A stretch of DNA of 64,000 nucleotides from Pyrrhoderma lamaoense. Its lineage: Eukaryota > Basidiomycota > Agaricomycetes > Hymenochaetales > Hymenochaetaceae. Below are positions 12,177-22,349 of this stretch, piece after piece (the stretch's first letter is position 1; each line of letters opens with the position of its first letter). The DNA lies in assembly GCA_002794735.1 (NCBI GenBank), contig NBAZ01000002.1:1054001-1118000 (forward strand), given 5' to 3'. The translations under genes and the position numbers were made by a program. The notes under the pieces are model-generated. The model searched no databases, had not been told where the DNA came from, and was given only the letters and a program-made list of their open reading frames with translations.

Positions 12177-13356
12177 TTTTTGAAGTTTAAAAAAGAGAAG
12201 GATGGGGGAAGATGAAAGTTTGATGAGGGAAAAGGGGCGCTCAGTCAAATTTCTGCTACTCTACAGTTGTTTAGGGTATGCGTAAGCGCATGAGAAGTAC
12301 TTACCAAATATGCACTCGGCATTTAACCTGCATCATGATATGTCATGTATATACTAAGTTTGAGCTTGAAAGCAAACAAGTAGCAACCCTAAAAATGTAT
12401 TGCAACTATTCCCTACTTCCTGACAAACTTCTGTCTCTCTTTGCAGGCTCATATATTGCTCGAAAAGACCCCGTTTGAGTTATCTCTGGTCCCGAATACT
12501 GTAATCTCAAAAAAATCAGCTCGCTCACATAAGTATTCAATAGTGACAGTCACTAGAGATAGGGAAATCGTTAGTTGTCATCATATTGAAGTACATATCG
12601 CTTCCGATTTATGATATGAGCATTATAAAAGGAAAGGGTATATGCAATCAGAACTCTTATACAATTTTCTCCATCTCCTCCTTGGGGTATATGCCAATGC
12701 ATTGAAATCCACAACCACCTTTGTAGATCTCTTTTCCAATCACCAAGTAGCCTATCGAGTCCTTATCTCTGGGGCTATCTTTTGTCGCTGCATTATTCGT
12801 CTTAAAGTCACTTTTCAGAGGCAACGTGGACAAACGGATTTTCGATGAGATTATCGCTCTATATTCACTATTGCACTATCAAAATTTGATTAATACAGAA
12901 GGCAAAACAATGGGCCCCTTTTTTACGGAATACTTTGTAAAATTCCTACGAGAGTTCTTTGAACACGAAGAGATTTCTATATTTGGCTCTCCTCAAGAAA
13001 TTGAGGTAGACTTGTATTGCAAGAATGCAAATTTCGTACTAAACCAAACCCAATCCAGAAGCCCAGTTTTAGTGATGCATAATCTTGTGATCACTGAAAC
13101 TATCTGAGCAAGGCTATAATAGGAATAATTGATTTCGAGAATGATATAATCTTCATCTATATCTTTGGCATAAAACAAAGCAAGCATTATCTAGCAATTA
13201 TCGTTTTATCAACGCGGCTTGTTTTGCTAGTATTGTCACGATAATGCTGTCAATAACCAGATATAGAAGTATGGAATAGATATATAGGTGTTAACAAGAC
13301 AGTTATGTATAAACTGCTTGATAGCGTATCGTACCCAACTCAAGATCTCCGAGATT
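12177..13356. repeat. Upstream part of zinc-finger duplication unit 1
   Basis: No gene recognised. Several segments recur upstream of zinc-finger copy 3: a block with TTCCCTACTTCCT ... CTTTGCAGGCTCATATA at about 12407-12455 recurs at about 18956-19004, and CTCCTACTTGAGGTGTACACC-like sequence near 12670 recurs near 19212. The stretch around 13012-13120 (AGAAGCCC...ATGCATAATCTTGTGATCACTGA) recurs at about 16055-16150 and, more diverged, at 19625-19710. The duplicated unit therefore includes about 1 kb of DNA upstream of the start codon. Confidence 0.7.
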
Positions 13357-15541
13357 ATGAGTAAAGAGAGAAATAGCCAGGATAGGGCATTGGTCTCTGG
13401 ATCACTCCCTTCAATTTTCAGTAGAAACTCACCGCAGAGTCCACCACGGAAGGGTCACAAGCGGGGCCTGTGCCAGATGAACTAACAGTGGATAACACTG
13501 GCAAGGAATATGATAGTAAAAAAATCAATGCATTAAATAAAAACTTTCTTTCTCCCTCGAGTAGTTCACAGATCCAGGCTAGGGTTAGTTCATTGAGTTA
13601 TTCTACGTGTATACAAAAGGCTGATATTATTGTAATACTAACCGTTTTGATATACGTATTGATATAATGCACTAGAGCAAGCCTCAAGAACGATCCGTGA
13701 CGACGCCGTCCAAGATACAGGCAGGATCTTCCAGATCAACTCCTCACGGAAGTCCTAGTTCGAGTGGACAACATCACCAGGAATCAATTGTCACAGGCCG
13801 GAGTAGAGCGCCAGGAATGAGTCTACCAGGGATACAATCCATAATGGGTGCATCAACTAACTCAGATACAACAAGGCATGATAGGCTACTGCCTGCAATA
13901 GAGCTTAACCGTGATTCTAAAGGTGGCCAACGCCAGCAGCAGGCAACTCCATCCACACCATCAGGTAAAATTGTTAGTAGCACAAGCAGGCCAAAGACAG
14001 ATGGATCACCTGCAAACCGAGTAACTCCGGATACTCGCCACACTCCTCCCTCAGCAAGGCCGTCCATAGGCAGTTCAAGCAAGCTACGGACAGATGGATC
14101 ACCAGTAAATCGATCGACCACAGATAATCTCCTTAAACCTCCTTCATCAAGCAAGTCTCCTCCCTCATCGATGCAGTCTGCAAGCGGAACAAGGCAACTA
14201 CACACAGATGGACAGAAAACAAACCGAGAAAATCCTCCTTCATCAAGCCATTCTGTCGGCAGTCCAAGCAATCTACAGATAGAGAATCAATCAGCAAAAC
14301 GACTGACTCCGCATACCCCCTTTGAAACACCCTCATCACCATCAAAACGACCGACATCACCTGCCCCAGAAACTGAGGAAGAGAAGCCGCTTATTCCAAG
14401 AGATTTCAAGGCAGTGAAAAAATGTGCATTTTGTTCTTTTCAAGGTCAGGATGGAAGTAAAGTTAAGTGGAGTGATATCGATACACACCGCAAAATTAAA
14501 CACAAAGGAGAAACGGGTCATAAATACGGATGCCCAGAGTGTACAGAGACTTTTACGGATGATTTTAGAGCACGCGATCATCAGTGGACAGTACATACTG
14601 ATGAAGGAATAATAGCAGCGACTTGCAAAATCTGCAAAAACAGATACAATTTATCTGTGGCCTATAAAGATCACATCGCCTATTGGAAAAAGCATCGGCC
14701 CGTTTGTAAAATGTGTTATGAAAGTAAGAACTCTAAATTGGTGAACATCTGTTGTGCGACCTATATGAAAAAACATTGCAGTTATGAGCACCCAGAGAAT
14801 GAACCATCGGTAAATACTAGAACTTGGAAGAATTTCATCAAATTGACCCGAGATGCTCCACCCTCTGAGCCGCCAAAACAACAAACATCCTCATCAGCAC
14901 GATCAATAGCACCAGCAGAACGACCAACATCACGGATAGAGCAACCAAAATCACGGATAGAACAACCAAAATCACGGACAGATCAACCAAAATCACGGAC
15001 AGATCAACCAGCATCACGAATAGAGCAATCGACAACACGAACAGAGCAACCAATAACACGTACAAAAAGAAGCAAAAAAAGGGAAACAATCGTTCCCGAT
15101 GACTTTAAAGTGATTAAGATGTGTGGGTTGTGTGACTATACCGGTCCAGATACTGGCAAGGTGGAATGGAAAGACATCAAAGAACACCATTCTATAGCAC
15201 ATAAAGAGGCAGGAGGGAAAAATATATATGGATGCGCAATTTGTAGACAACAATTTAACCAACATCATAGAATTCGATCCCATCAGTGGCTTCACAGTGA
15301 CGATGGGCGGAAAGCAACGGTTTGTCATATCTGCGATTATCCATTCGAGGCGATAGATAGCCTCAATAGCCATCTCAAAGCATGGAATAAGAATGGATAC
15401 ATATGTAATGAATGTTCCAGGAATGGACTAACGGAGAACATCTGTACTGCAATTGTAGCGGTACAGCATTACAGAACGGACCACAGGCAAACCATAAAAG
15501 CACAAGAATGGTTACAGCATGTCACGGCTACCAAGAAATGA
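13357..15541 (+). CDS. C2H2-like zinc-finger protein, tandem copy 1 (two four-finger modules)
   Basis: Exon 1 13357-13583, exon 2 13676-15541, intron phase 0 with GTTAGT donor. An N-terminal Ser/Pro-rich tail (SRNSPQSPP, many SPSS/TPS motifs) precedes two related modules of about 130 residues. Each module has four CxxC...H units (CAFC, CPEC, CKIC, CKMC in module 1; CGLC, CAIC, CHIC, CNEC in module 2) and ends in a WKNFIKLT / WLQHVTAT-like tail. Between them lies a 7-residue tandem repeat of the type SRIEQPK. Probably nuclear and nucleic-acid binding, by finger content only; I do not recognise the family. Against copies 2 and 3, exon 1 lacks three in-frame codons (FDR) and one base near 13453 (GGTCACAAG versus GATCCACAAG), which breaks the frame. 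With the base restored the protein is 697 aa. Confidence 0.75.
14921..15063 (+). repeat. 21-nt in-frame minisatellite in the linker of zinc-finger copy 1
   Basis: About six to seven imperfect copies of a 21-nt unit (type CAACCAAAATCACGGATAGA plus one base) encode a heptapeptide SRIEQPK / SRTDQPK / TRTEQPI. Its length is a multiple of three, so the frame is kept. Copy 2 has only a short basic linker (EKPKKRSRRPK) at this place, so the array expanded in copy 1 or was lost in copy 2. Confidence 0.85.
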
Positions 15542-16413
15542 TTCAAAGTGGCCCTGTCAGCAAGTAGCATCTACAGAGTTACAACTGGGGTTTCTAGATT
15601 TCTCAAAAGTACATCACTTACTGATTGCTACATAACCATTAATAAAATTAATATCATAATGCGAAATTTTTTCCCACTTTTTATCGATGAACCAGTCGTG
15701 TGCAATCATTATTTGTAGCGAAGTAGTTCATAGCTAGAGTCTGAAATTGAACATTTGACAGAAGTGATACTTCATATATATCAGTTCAAGATATATACAC
15801 CATAACGGTGCAAAAGCTTCTCCCAGAGTAAACCTAAGAATTGTACATTGAGTGTAAGTCGGAGTATTAGTGTTTCGAATCGAAGGAAGATATGTTGTGA
15901 GTGCATGCGGATAAAAAGAAGAGTTATATAAACTGTATATATGCGTAGCTGACAAACTGCTGATTTATTATAGATCACAAGAACCATAGGGTTACATACT
16001 GCACTCGCATACGAGTTACTACAAGAGACATCGGTTGAGAATGAGGTAGAGATATATTGCATGGATGCAAACTTGATAGGTCAAACCTAATTCTAGAAGC
16101 CCAAATTTAGTAATGCATAACTTTGTGATCACTGAAAACTAACTGAGCAAAGCTAAAATCGGATTAAACAGACCCCTCTTTGCGTTGGAAGGAAGCAATT
16201 GATTTCGAGAATGATATAATTTCGTTTATATCTTTGGAATAAATCAAAGCAAACAATATCTAAAAATTCAATTTATATGAATACGCTTTGATTTGCTAGT
16301 AATGAAACAATAATGTTGCTTTAAACTTATATCGCAATACGGATCACATATATAAGTAATATCGTCTAAGCTATCTGGTAGCGTATCGTACCCAACTTGA
16401 GATCTCCGAGATT
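15542..16413. repeat. Spacer between zinc-finger copies 1 and 2, homologous to the other spacers
   Basis: The 3' flank (AGAGTTACAACTGGGGTTTC at about 15576) recurs after copy 2 at about 18511. TTTTTCCCACTTTTTATCGATGA near 15667 recurs near 18625. The region 16055-16150 matches the DNA upstream of copy 1, and GTAGCGTATCGTACCCAACT directly upstream of the start recurs before copy 1. No independent gene seen. Confidence 0.75.
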
Positions 16414-18503
16414 ATGAATAAAGAAAAAAATAGCCAGGATAGGGCGTCGGTCTCTGGGTTTGATAGATCACTCCCTTCAATCTTCAGTAGAAACTCACCG
16501 CAGAGTCCACCGCGGAGGGGGACACAAGCGGAGACTGTTCCAAAGGAACTTACTGTGGATAGCACTGGAAAGGAGTATGATAGTAGAAAAATCGAAGCAT
16601 TAGGGAGAAACTTTCTTTCTTCCTCGAGCAGCTCACAGAACCAGGCTAAGGTTAGTTCATTGAGTTATTCTATGTGTATACAAAAGCTGATATCATTGTA
16701 ATACTAACTGTGTTAATATAATGCAATAGGGTAAACCTCAAGACCGATCTGAAATAACGCTGCCAGAATACAGGTGGGATCTTCCAGATCAGTTCCTCAA
16801 GGAAGTCTTAGTTCGAGTGGACAACATCACCAAGAATCAACTGTCACAAACAGGAGTAAAGCGCCAGGAATAAGTCTACCAGGGATACAATCCATAATGG
16901 GTGCATCGACTAACTCAGATACAACAAGGCATACTACGCTACTGCCTGCAATAGAGCTTAACCGTGATTCTAAAGGTGGCCAACGCCAGCAGCAGGCAAC
17001 TCCATCCACAGCACCAGGTAAAATTGTTAGTAGCCCAAGCAGGCCCAAGACAGATGGATCACCTGCAAACCGAGTAACTCCGGATGCCCACCACACTCCT
17101 CCCTCAGCAGGGGCGTCCATAAGTAGTTCAAGCAAACTACGAACAGAAGGATCACCAGTAAATCGATCGACCACAGATAATCTCCTTAAACCTCCTTCAT
17201 CAAGCAAGTCTCCTCCCTCATCGATACAGTCTGCAAGCGGGACAAGGCAGCTAAATACAGATGGACAGAAAACAAAACGAGAAAATCCTCAAAAATCTCC
17301 TTCATCAAGCCATTCTGTCGGCAGTCCAAGCAATCTACAGATAGAAAATCAATCAGCAAAACGACTGACTCCGCATACTCCCTTTGAAACCCCCTCATCA
17401 CCATCAAAACGACTGACATCACCTGTCCCAGAAGCTGAGGAAGAGAAATCGCTCATCCCAAGTGATTTTGAGGCAGTGAAAAAATGTGCACTGTGTTCTT
17501 TTCAAGGTCGGGGTAGAGGTATACTTAAGTGGAGTGATATCGATACGCACTTCAGTGATAAACATAAAGGAGAAGAGGGTCATAAATACGGATGCCCGGA
17601 GTGTACAAGTACTTTTAAAGATTCTCATAATGTACGCGATCATCAGTGGACAGTACATACTGATGAAGGAAGAATAGCGTCGACCTGCAAGATATGTGAA
17701 AACAGATACAAATTATCTGTGGCCTTTAAGTTGCATATCGCCTATTGGAAAACGTATCGGCCCGTTTGTAAAATGTGTTATGAAAGTAAGAACTCTAGAT
17801 CGGTGAGCATCTGTAGTGCGACCTATATGATATTACATTGCAGACATGAACACCCAGAGAAAGAATCGGTGGTCAATATTAAATCTTGGAAGAATTTCAT
17901 CAAATTGACCTCTGAGCCGCCAGAGCAACAAAAATTATCATCAGAAAAACCAAAAAAAAGATCAAGACGACCAAAAGCACCTTCAGCAGAACCAAAAATA
18001 CGGGAAAAAGGGGAAGTAATGTCCCGCCAGACTTTAAACCAGTACAAAAGTGTGGGGTGTGCGATTATACTATTACAGGGGATGGTAAAGTGCAATGGAA
18101 ACGTATCGAAGATCACCATTCTACTGAGCATCCAGAATATGCAAAAGAAAAACTGAAACATATTTATGGATGCCCAGAGTGTGAGCTCACCTTTAATTAC
18201 CCTCATAGGATCCCCCAACATCAATTCATTATGCACACTGCTGAAGGGTTGGCCGCAAGGACCTGTAAAGTCTGTAAACAAGTATTTGGAGCGATGGAGA
18301 GCTTAAATGAACATACCAAAGAATGGAATATATATGGATATATCTGTACGGAATGTCACAATAGTGGAAAGTCGGTTAATATCTGTACTGCAGTCGTAGC
18401 GACAAAGCATTACGACCACGAACACAAACTTACCATAAAACCCAAAGATTGGAGAAATTACGTCAAGCCTACTAAGATTCACAGTGGCCCTGCTAGTATG
18501 TAA
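16414..18503 (+). CDS. C2H2-like zinc-finger protein, tandem copy 2, two frame breaks
   Basis: Exon 1 16414-16650 (79 codons, MNKEKNSQDRASVSGFDR...) and exon 2 16730-18503, with the intron at the same place and phase as in the other copies. Relative to copy 1, one base is missing near 16761 (ACGCTGCCAGAA versus ACGCCGTCCAAG) and one near 18019 in the linker between the modules. The Ser/Pro tail is very similar to copy 1, and both modules of four CxxC...H units are present (CALC, CPEC, CKIC, CKMC; CGVC, CPEC, CKVC, CTEC). The 7-residue repeat linker is missing. The protein ends KIHSGPASM. Either a decaying duplicate or an intact gene with two miscalled bases. Function unknown. Confidence 0.7.
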
Positions 18504-19975
18504 CACCCACAGAGTTACAACTGGGGTTTCTGAGTTTCTCAAGATTACACAACTTACTTGTTGTTACATAACCATGGACTTCACAAACACTATCAAAGAT
18601 CAATGTCCAAAAGCGAGAACTTTTCCCACTTTTTATCAATGAGTCATGTGTAAGCAATTTTTGTGTAGTGTTCACTACCCAAATTGGCTCAGGTATAAGT
18701 AATATATATAATATATAACTGTGCAAAAGATTTTTATGAAAAATGCCCTCAGAGTTGTTCATCAAGATAAAGATGAATGCGTGTTGAGGAAAAAGTGTTG
18801 TCTAACTATATACATAGCACACGCGTTCCTAATTGACTATAGATCACAGATAAAAACACATAGACCTGAGGTATTCCCACAAGAATTGACGGAATTTGTA
18901 TTAATTGCATACGGTGAGAGTAGACGAGTAACAACTTTGAATAATGTGTTGTTGCTATTCCCTACTTCCTACTAATAATCTATTTCTCTTTGCAGGCTCA
19001 TATACGGCTCGAAAGGTATCCAATTTGGCTAGTTCTAGTCCTTAATGTGCTACTTCCCAAAATGCTCAGCTCATGACTATTTACTAGAGACAGAATTTCA
19101 ATTACTTAAAACACCCGTAGACAAATTTTGCAGTCGCTTCTGAGTTACGATATTATACCTGTAGAAAGTAAGGGAATATCCCTTCAAAACTCCCTTACGA
19201 TGTTCTTTATCTCCTACTTGAGGTGTACACCAATGCATAATTTGTAATAATCATGGAGTGATCCACAACCATCTTCATAGATCTCTTATGCAATCATTAA
19301 ATAGTCTATTGGGTCTCCGTCCTTGAGATATATCACTATCTTTTCTTGTTCCAGTCTTCGAATCTCTCAATATATCATTGACTGTTATCATCGTCCTTAG
19401 AGTGCAAAGTCAACTCATGAGGTCACGGTGGCCAAGCGGATACTCGATGAGATTGACTCCATATATTTTACATTGCACTGACAAGATTTAATAAGAACTA
19501 AAATCAAGACGACGTTTCCCTCTTTTATAACATACTTAGTAGCATTCGTGTAAGAGTACTTTAGAGACGCAGAGAATCCTATGTTTTGACTCCTCACGAG
19601 GTATCGATGAGGATAGAGCCGAGTTATATTGCATGGATGCAGAGCTCATACTAGATCAAATTCGATTTTTGAAGCCCGGATTTAGTTATATGATTTTGTG
19701 ATTTTTTAAACATTCCTTTGCGTCGGGAGCAGGGAAATAAATTTCGATGATAGCATAATCTTCGCATTACTCTCAGGCTAGAGCAATGTTATATATTGTA
19801 AAACCAAAGCATAAAAAATTTAAATTTCTGATCGATGTGAACGCCGTTCGTTTTGCTAGTAACATTCCAATAATGTTGTTCAACTTGTTGATATACAAAT
19901 ATTGCAATGTAGGAGGGATATATAAGTGTTAGCAATACAGTAATCTTCTAAGCCATTTGATAGATCTCCGTCATT
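18504..19975. repeat. Spacer between zinc-finger copies 2 and 3
   Basis: Carries the same 3' flank as copy 1 (18511 onward) and then a second instance of the approximately 1 kb upstream block seen before copy 1 (matches near 18956-19020, 19205-19230, 19420-19440 and 19625-19710). A short frame at 18721-18975 has no recognisable content. Confidence 0.7.
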
Positions 19976-21148
19976 ATGAGTAGTGAGAGAAACAGCCAGG
20001 ATAAGGCATTGGTCTCTGGGTTTGATAAATCACTCCCTTCATTTTTCAGTAGAAACTCACCGCAGAATCCACCGCGGAAGGATCCACAAGTGGAGCCTGT
20101 GCCAGACGTACTAACAGTGGAAAACACTGGCAAGGAATATGATAGTAAAAAAATCAAAGCATTAGATAAAAACTTTCTTTCTTCCTCGAGTAGTTCAAGG
20201 ATCCAGGCTAAGGTTAGTTCATTTAGTTATTCTGCTTGACTACAAAGGCTGATATCATTGTAATACTAACCATATTAATATAATGCAATAGAGTAAACCT
20301 CAAGACCGATCTGTGACGCCGTCCAAGATACAGGCGGGATCTTCCAGATCAGTTCCTCAAGGAAGTCCTAGTTCGAGTGGACAACCTCACCAAGAATCAG
20401 TTGTTAAGGACAGGAGTAAAGCACTAGAATTTAGACCACCCAGGACACAAGGTGGCCATCGCCAGCAGGCACTCCCTGTCCCACCATCAAGTCGAACTGT
20501 TGGCGGTGCAACCAGCCATGCTTCTCTCTCTGCGATGCATTCTACAAGCGGAACAGGGAAGCCACAGATAGAAAGACAACCAGAAAAGCGACCAGCTCCA
20601 GATACCCGTTACAGTTCATCCCCCCTTCGCCAAAACGGCCAACAAAACCCAATCCAGAACCTTCAAAAAGGAGGGCATCAGCCATCCCTAGCACATTTAA
20701 GGTTACGAGAAAATGTGCGTTGTGTCCTTATCAAGGACCAAAGGATCGTGAAGCGACATGGGACGATATCTCTTTACACTTCAACGAAGTGCATAAGGAC
20801 GGAGGAGAAGAAAAGTTCGGATGTCCAGGATGTGCCAAAACCTTTAAGCGGTCTGAAGTGGTTCGCCCACATCAATGGACACATACTGAGGGAGCAGAGG
20901 CGAAACTGGTTTGCGACAGTTGTGCAAAACAGTTTCATACGAGTAGAGCTTACAATTTGCACACAATAATGATGGTTAGAAAACGACCCATCTGTATAGA
21001 GTGTCTTAATAAAAAGGGAGAAGAAAAAGTCATATGTTCTGCAGCTGAAGCGGTAAAGCATTACAATACTTGTCACCCGGAATCATCCCATTTAGTGTCT
21101 GAGAAAAAATGGGGAATTTTCGTCAAAAATACTCGCGACACACAGTAA
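19976..21148 (+). CDS. C2H2-like zinc-finger protein, tandem copy 3 (short, one module), one frame break
   Basis: Exon 1 19976-20212 (79 codons, MSSERNSQDKALVSGFDKS...) and exon 2 20292-21148, with the same intron position. The Ser/Pro tail is shortened: the long repeated SPANR/SPVNR part of copies 1 and 2 is missing. Only one module of four CxxC...H units is present (CALC, CPGC, CDSC, CIEC), ending WGIFVKNTRDTQ. The frame shifts between the tail and the first finger at a run of six C near 20620. Seven C would join the halves as ...SSPPSPKRPTKPNPEPS and read through to the fingers. This is the most diverged copy, either an older duplicate or a truncated one. Confidence 0.7.
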
Positions 21149-22349
21149 AGAGATAACTCATAGTGGCCCGGCTGATAAGTCTGTAATAACCACAGTGATA
21201 CAGCTCAGATTTCCTGATTTATGTATTTTCCAGTACTCTCTAGCCCTTATACATAGTATTTCATTGTAACTCATACAAGAGAATGATACATTGGATTTGG
21301 AAATCTTCCGCTTTACTATAAATATCAATGTTCATATAGTAGCCCACGTTATAGGAAGTGGAAGATAGCGAGGCCTAGCAACTCAATAGAAATGATGATT
21401 GGCTATATCACTAAGTGGAACTGAATTTTTCGATAGTTGTTTACGACAAAAAAATCATGATAAAAACTTATCTGATTTGCAGAGTTTCTTTAGAAATAGG
21501 ATAAATATGCAGGTAAATCGAGAAAACTATAAAAAGGATCGGCAAGATGATATACAGGTAGGGTTTGGTTTATGTGATTACTGCCAACTTATAAACCATA
21601 TGCATCTGATATTAATATTGTGCTAGTGTAACTAATAATAAATATACCAAGTTCATTATATGTCGATCTCTGAACTACGTGGACTCTTGACAATATTACG
21701 ATACCTCCCTTTATTCGTGTGAAAAATAGAGTACGCCCCTCCAGATAATAGATATGTAAAATGATTATAAGGTGTGATAAATGGAACCGATGAACTTTAT
21801 GGGCCTTTCTTTTTGAGAGTCTTATGATTATGCATAAAGCCGCTACAACATATATTTTTTCCCAGATACATAAGTTTTCTATTTCGTAGTTTATACAAAA
21901 TACCTTCTTAATCACGCATTGCTGAGGAATGATTTCTTGCAATAGTAAATTCGGGAGTTTCTTTTTAATTCCTCGTAGATAGATTTTTGTCTTTCACATA
22001 GCGTTGCCCAAGACACTGTGTGATCATTACTATAATTTATATATATATAGTCATAAATTGTACACTTATAAAATCACTGTACCAAAAGATTGGATAAAAG
22101 TTAGATTAAATACCTCTTTCTGATCATCCGCAAGATCTGCATCGCTCAATGCACGAGAATTGCCGGGAAAAAAGTACTCAACCAAGATCACAAGTTGTCC
22201 ATAAGCGGGCCGTCTCTGTTCTGACGCGGTCTCGTGATGAGTCTGGTGCTAGTAGTCCTTCCGTCGTTCACCCAAGCTATGAGATAATCCTTATAAAAAT
22301 GTGAATCCAGCTCCAGAAATGTGTCTCAAGAAAACTTACCATAGTATAT
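21149..22349. other. Intergenic between the zinc-finger array and GH78
   Basis: AT-rich. The first part (to about 21230) still resembles the 3' flank of the zinc-finger copies (CAGTGGCCC-like start). The remainder holds nothing I recognise and includes the GH78 promoter. Confidence 0.5.

Noticed and set aside
21399..21942. Short frames after the zinc-finger array
   Set aside because: No finger motif, no match with the array's exons beyond the first 80 bases of flank, and no start or splice support.
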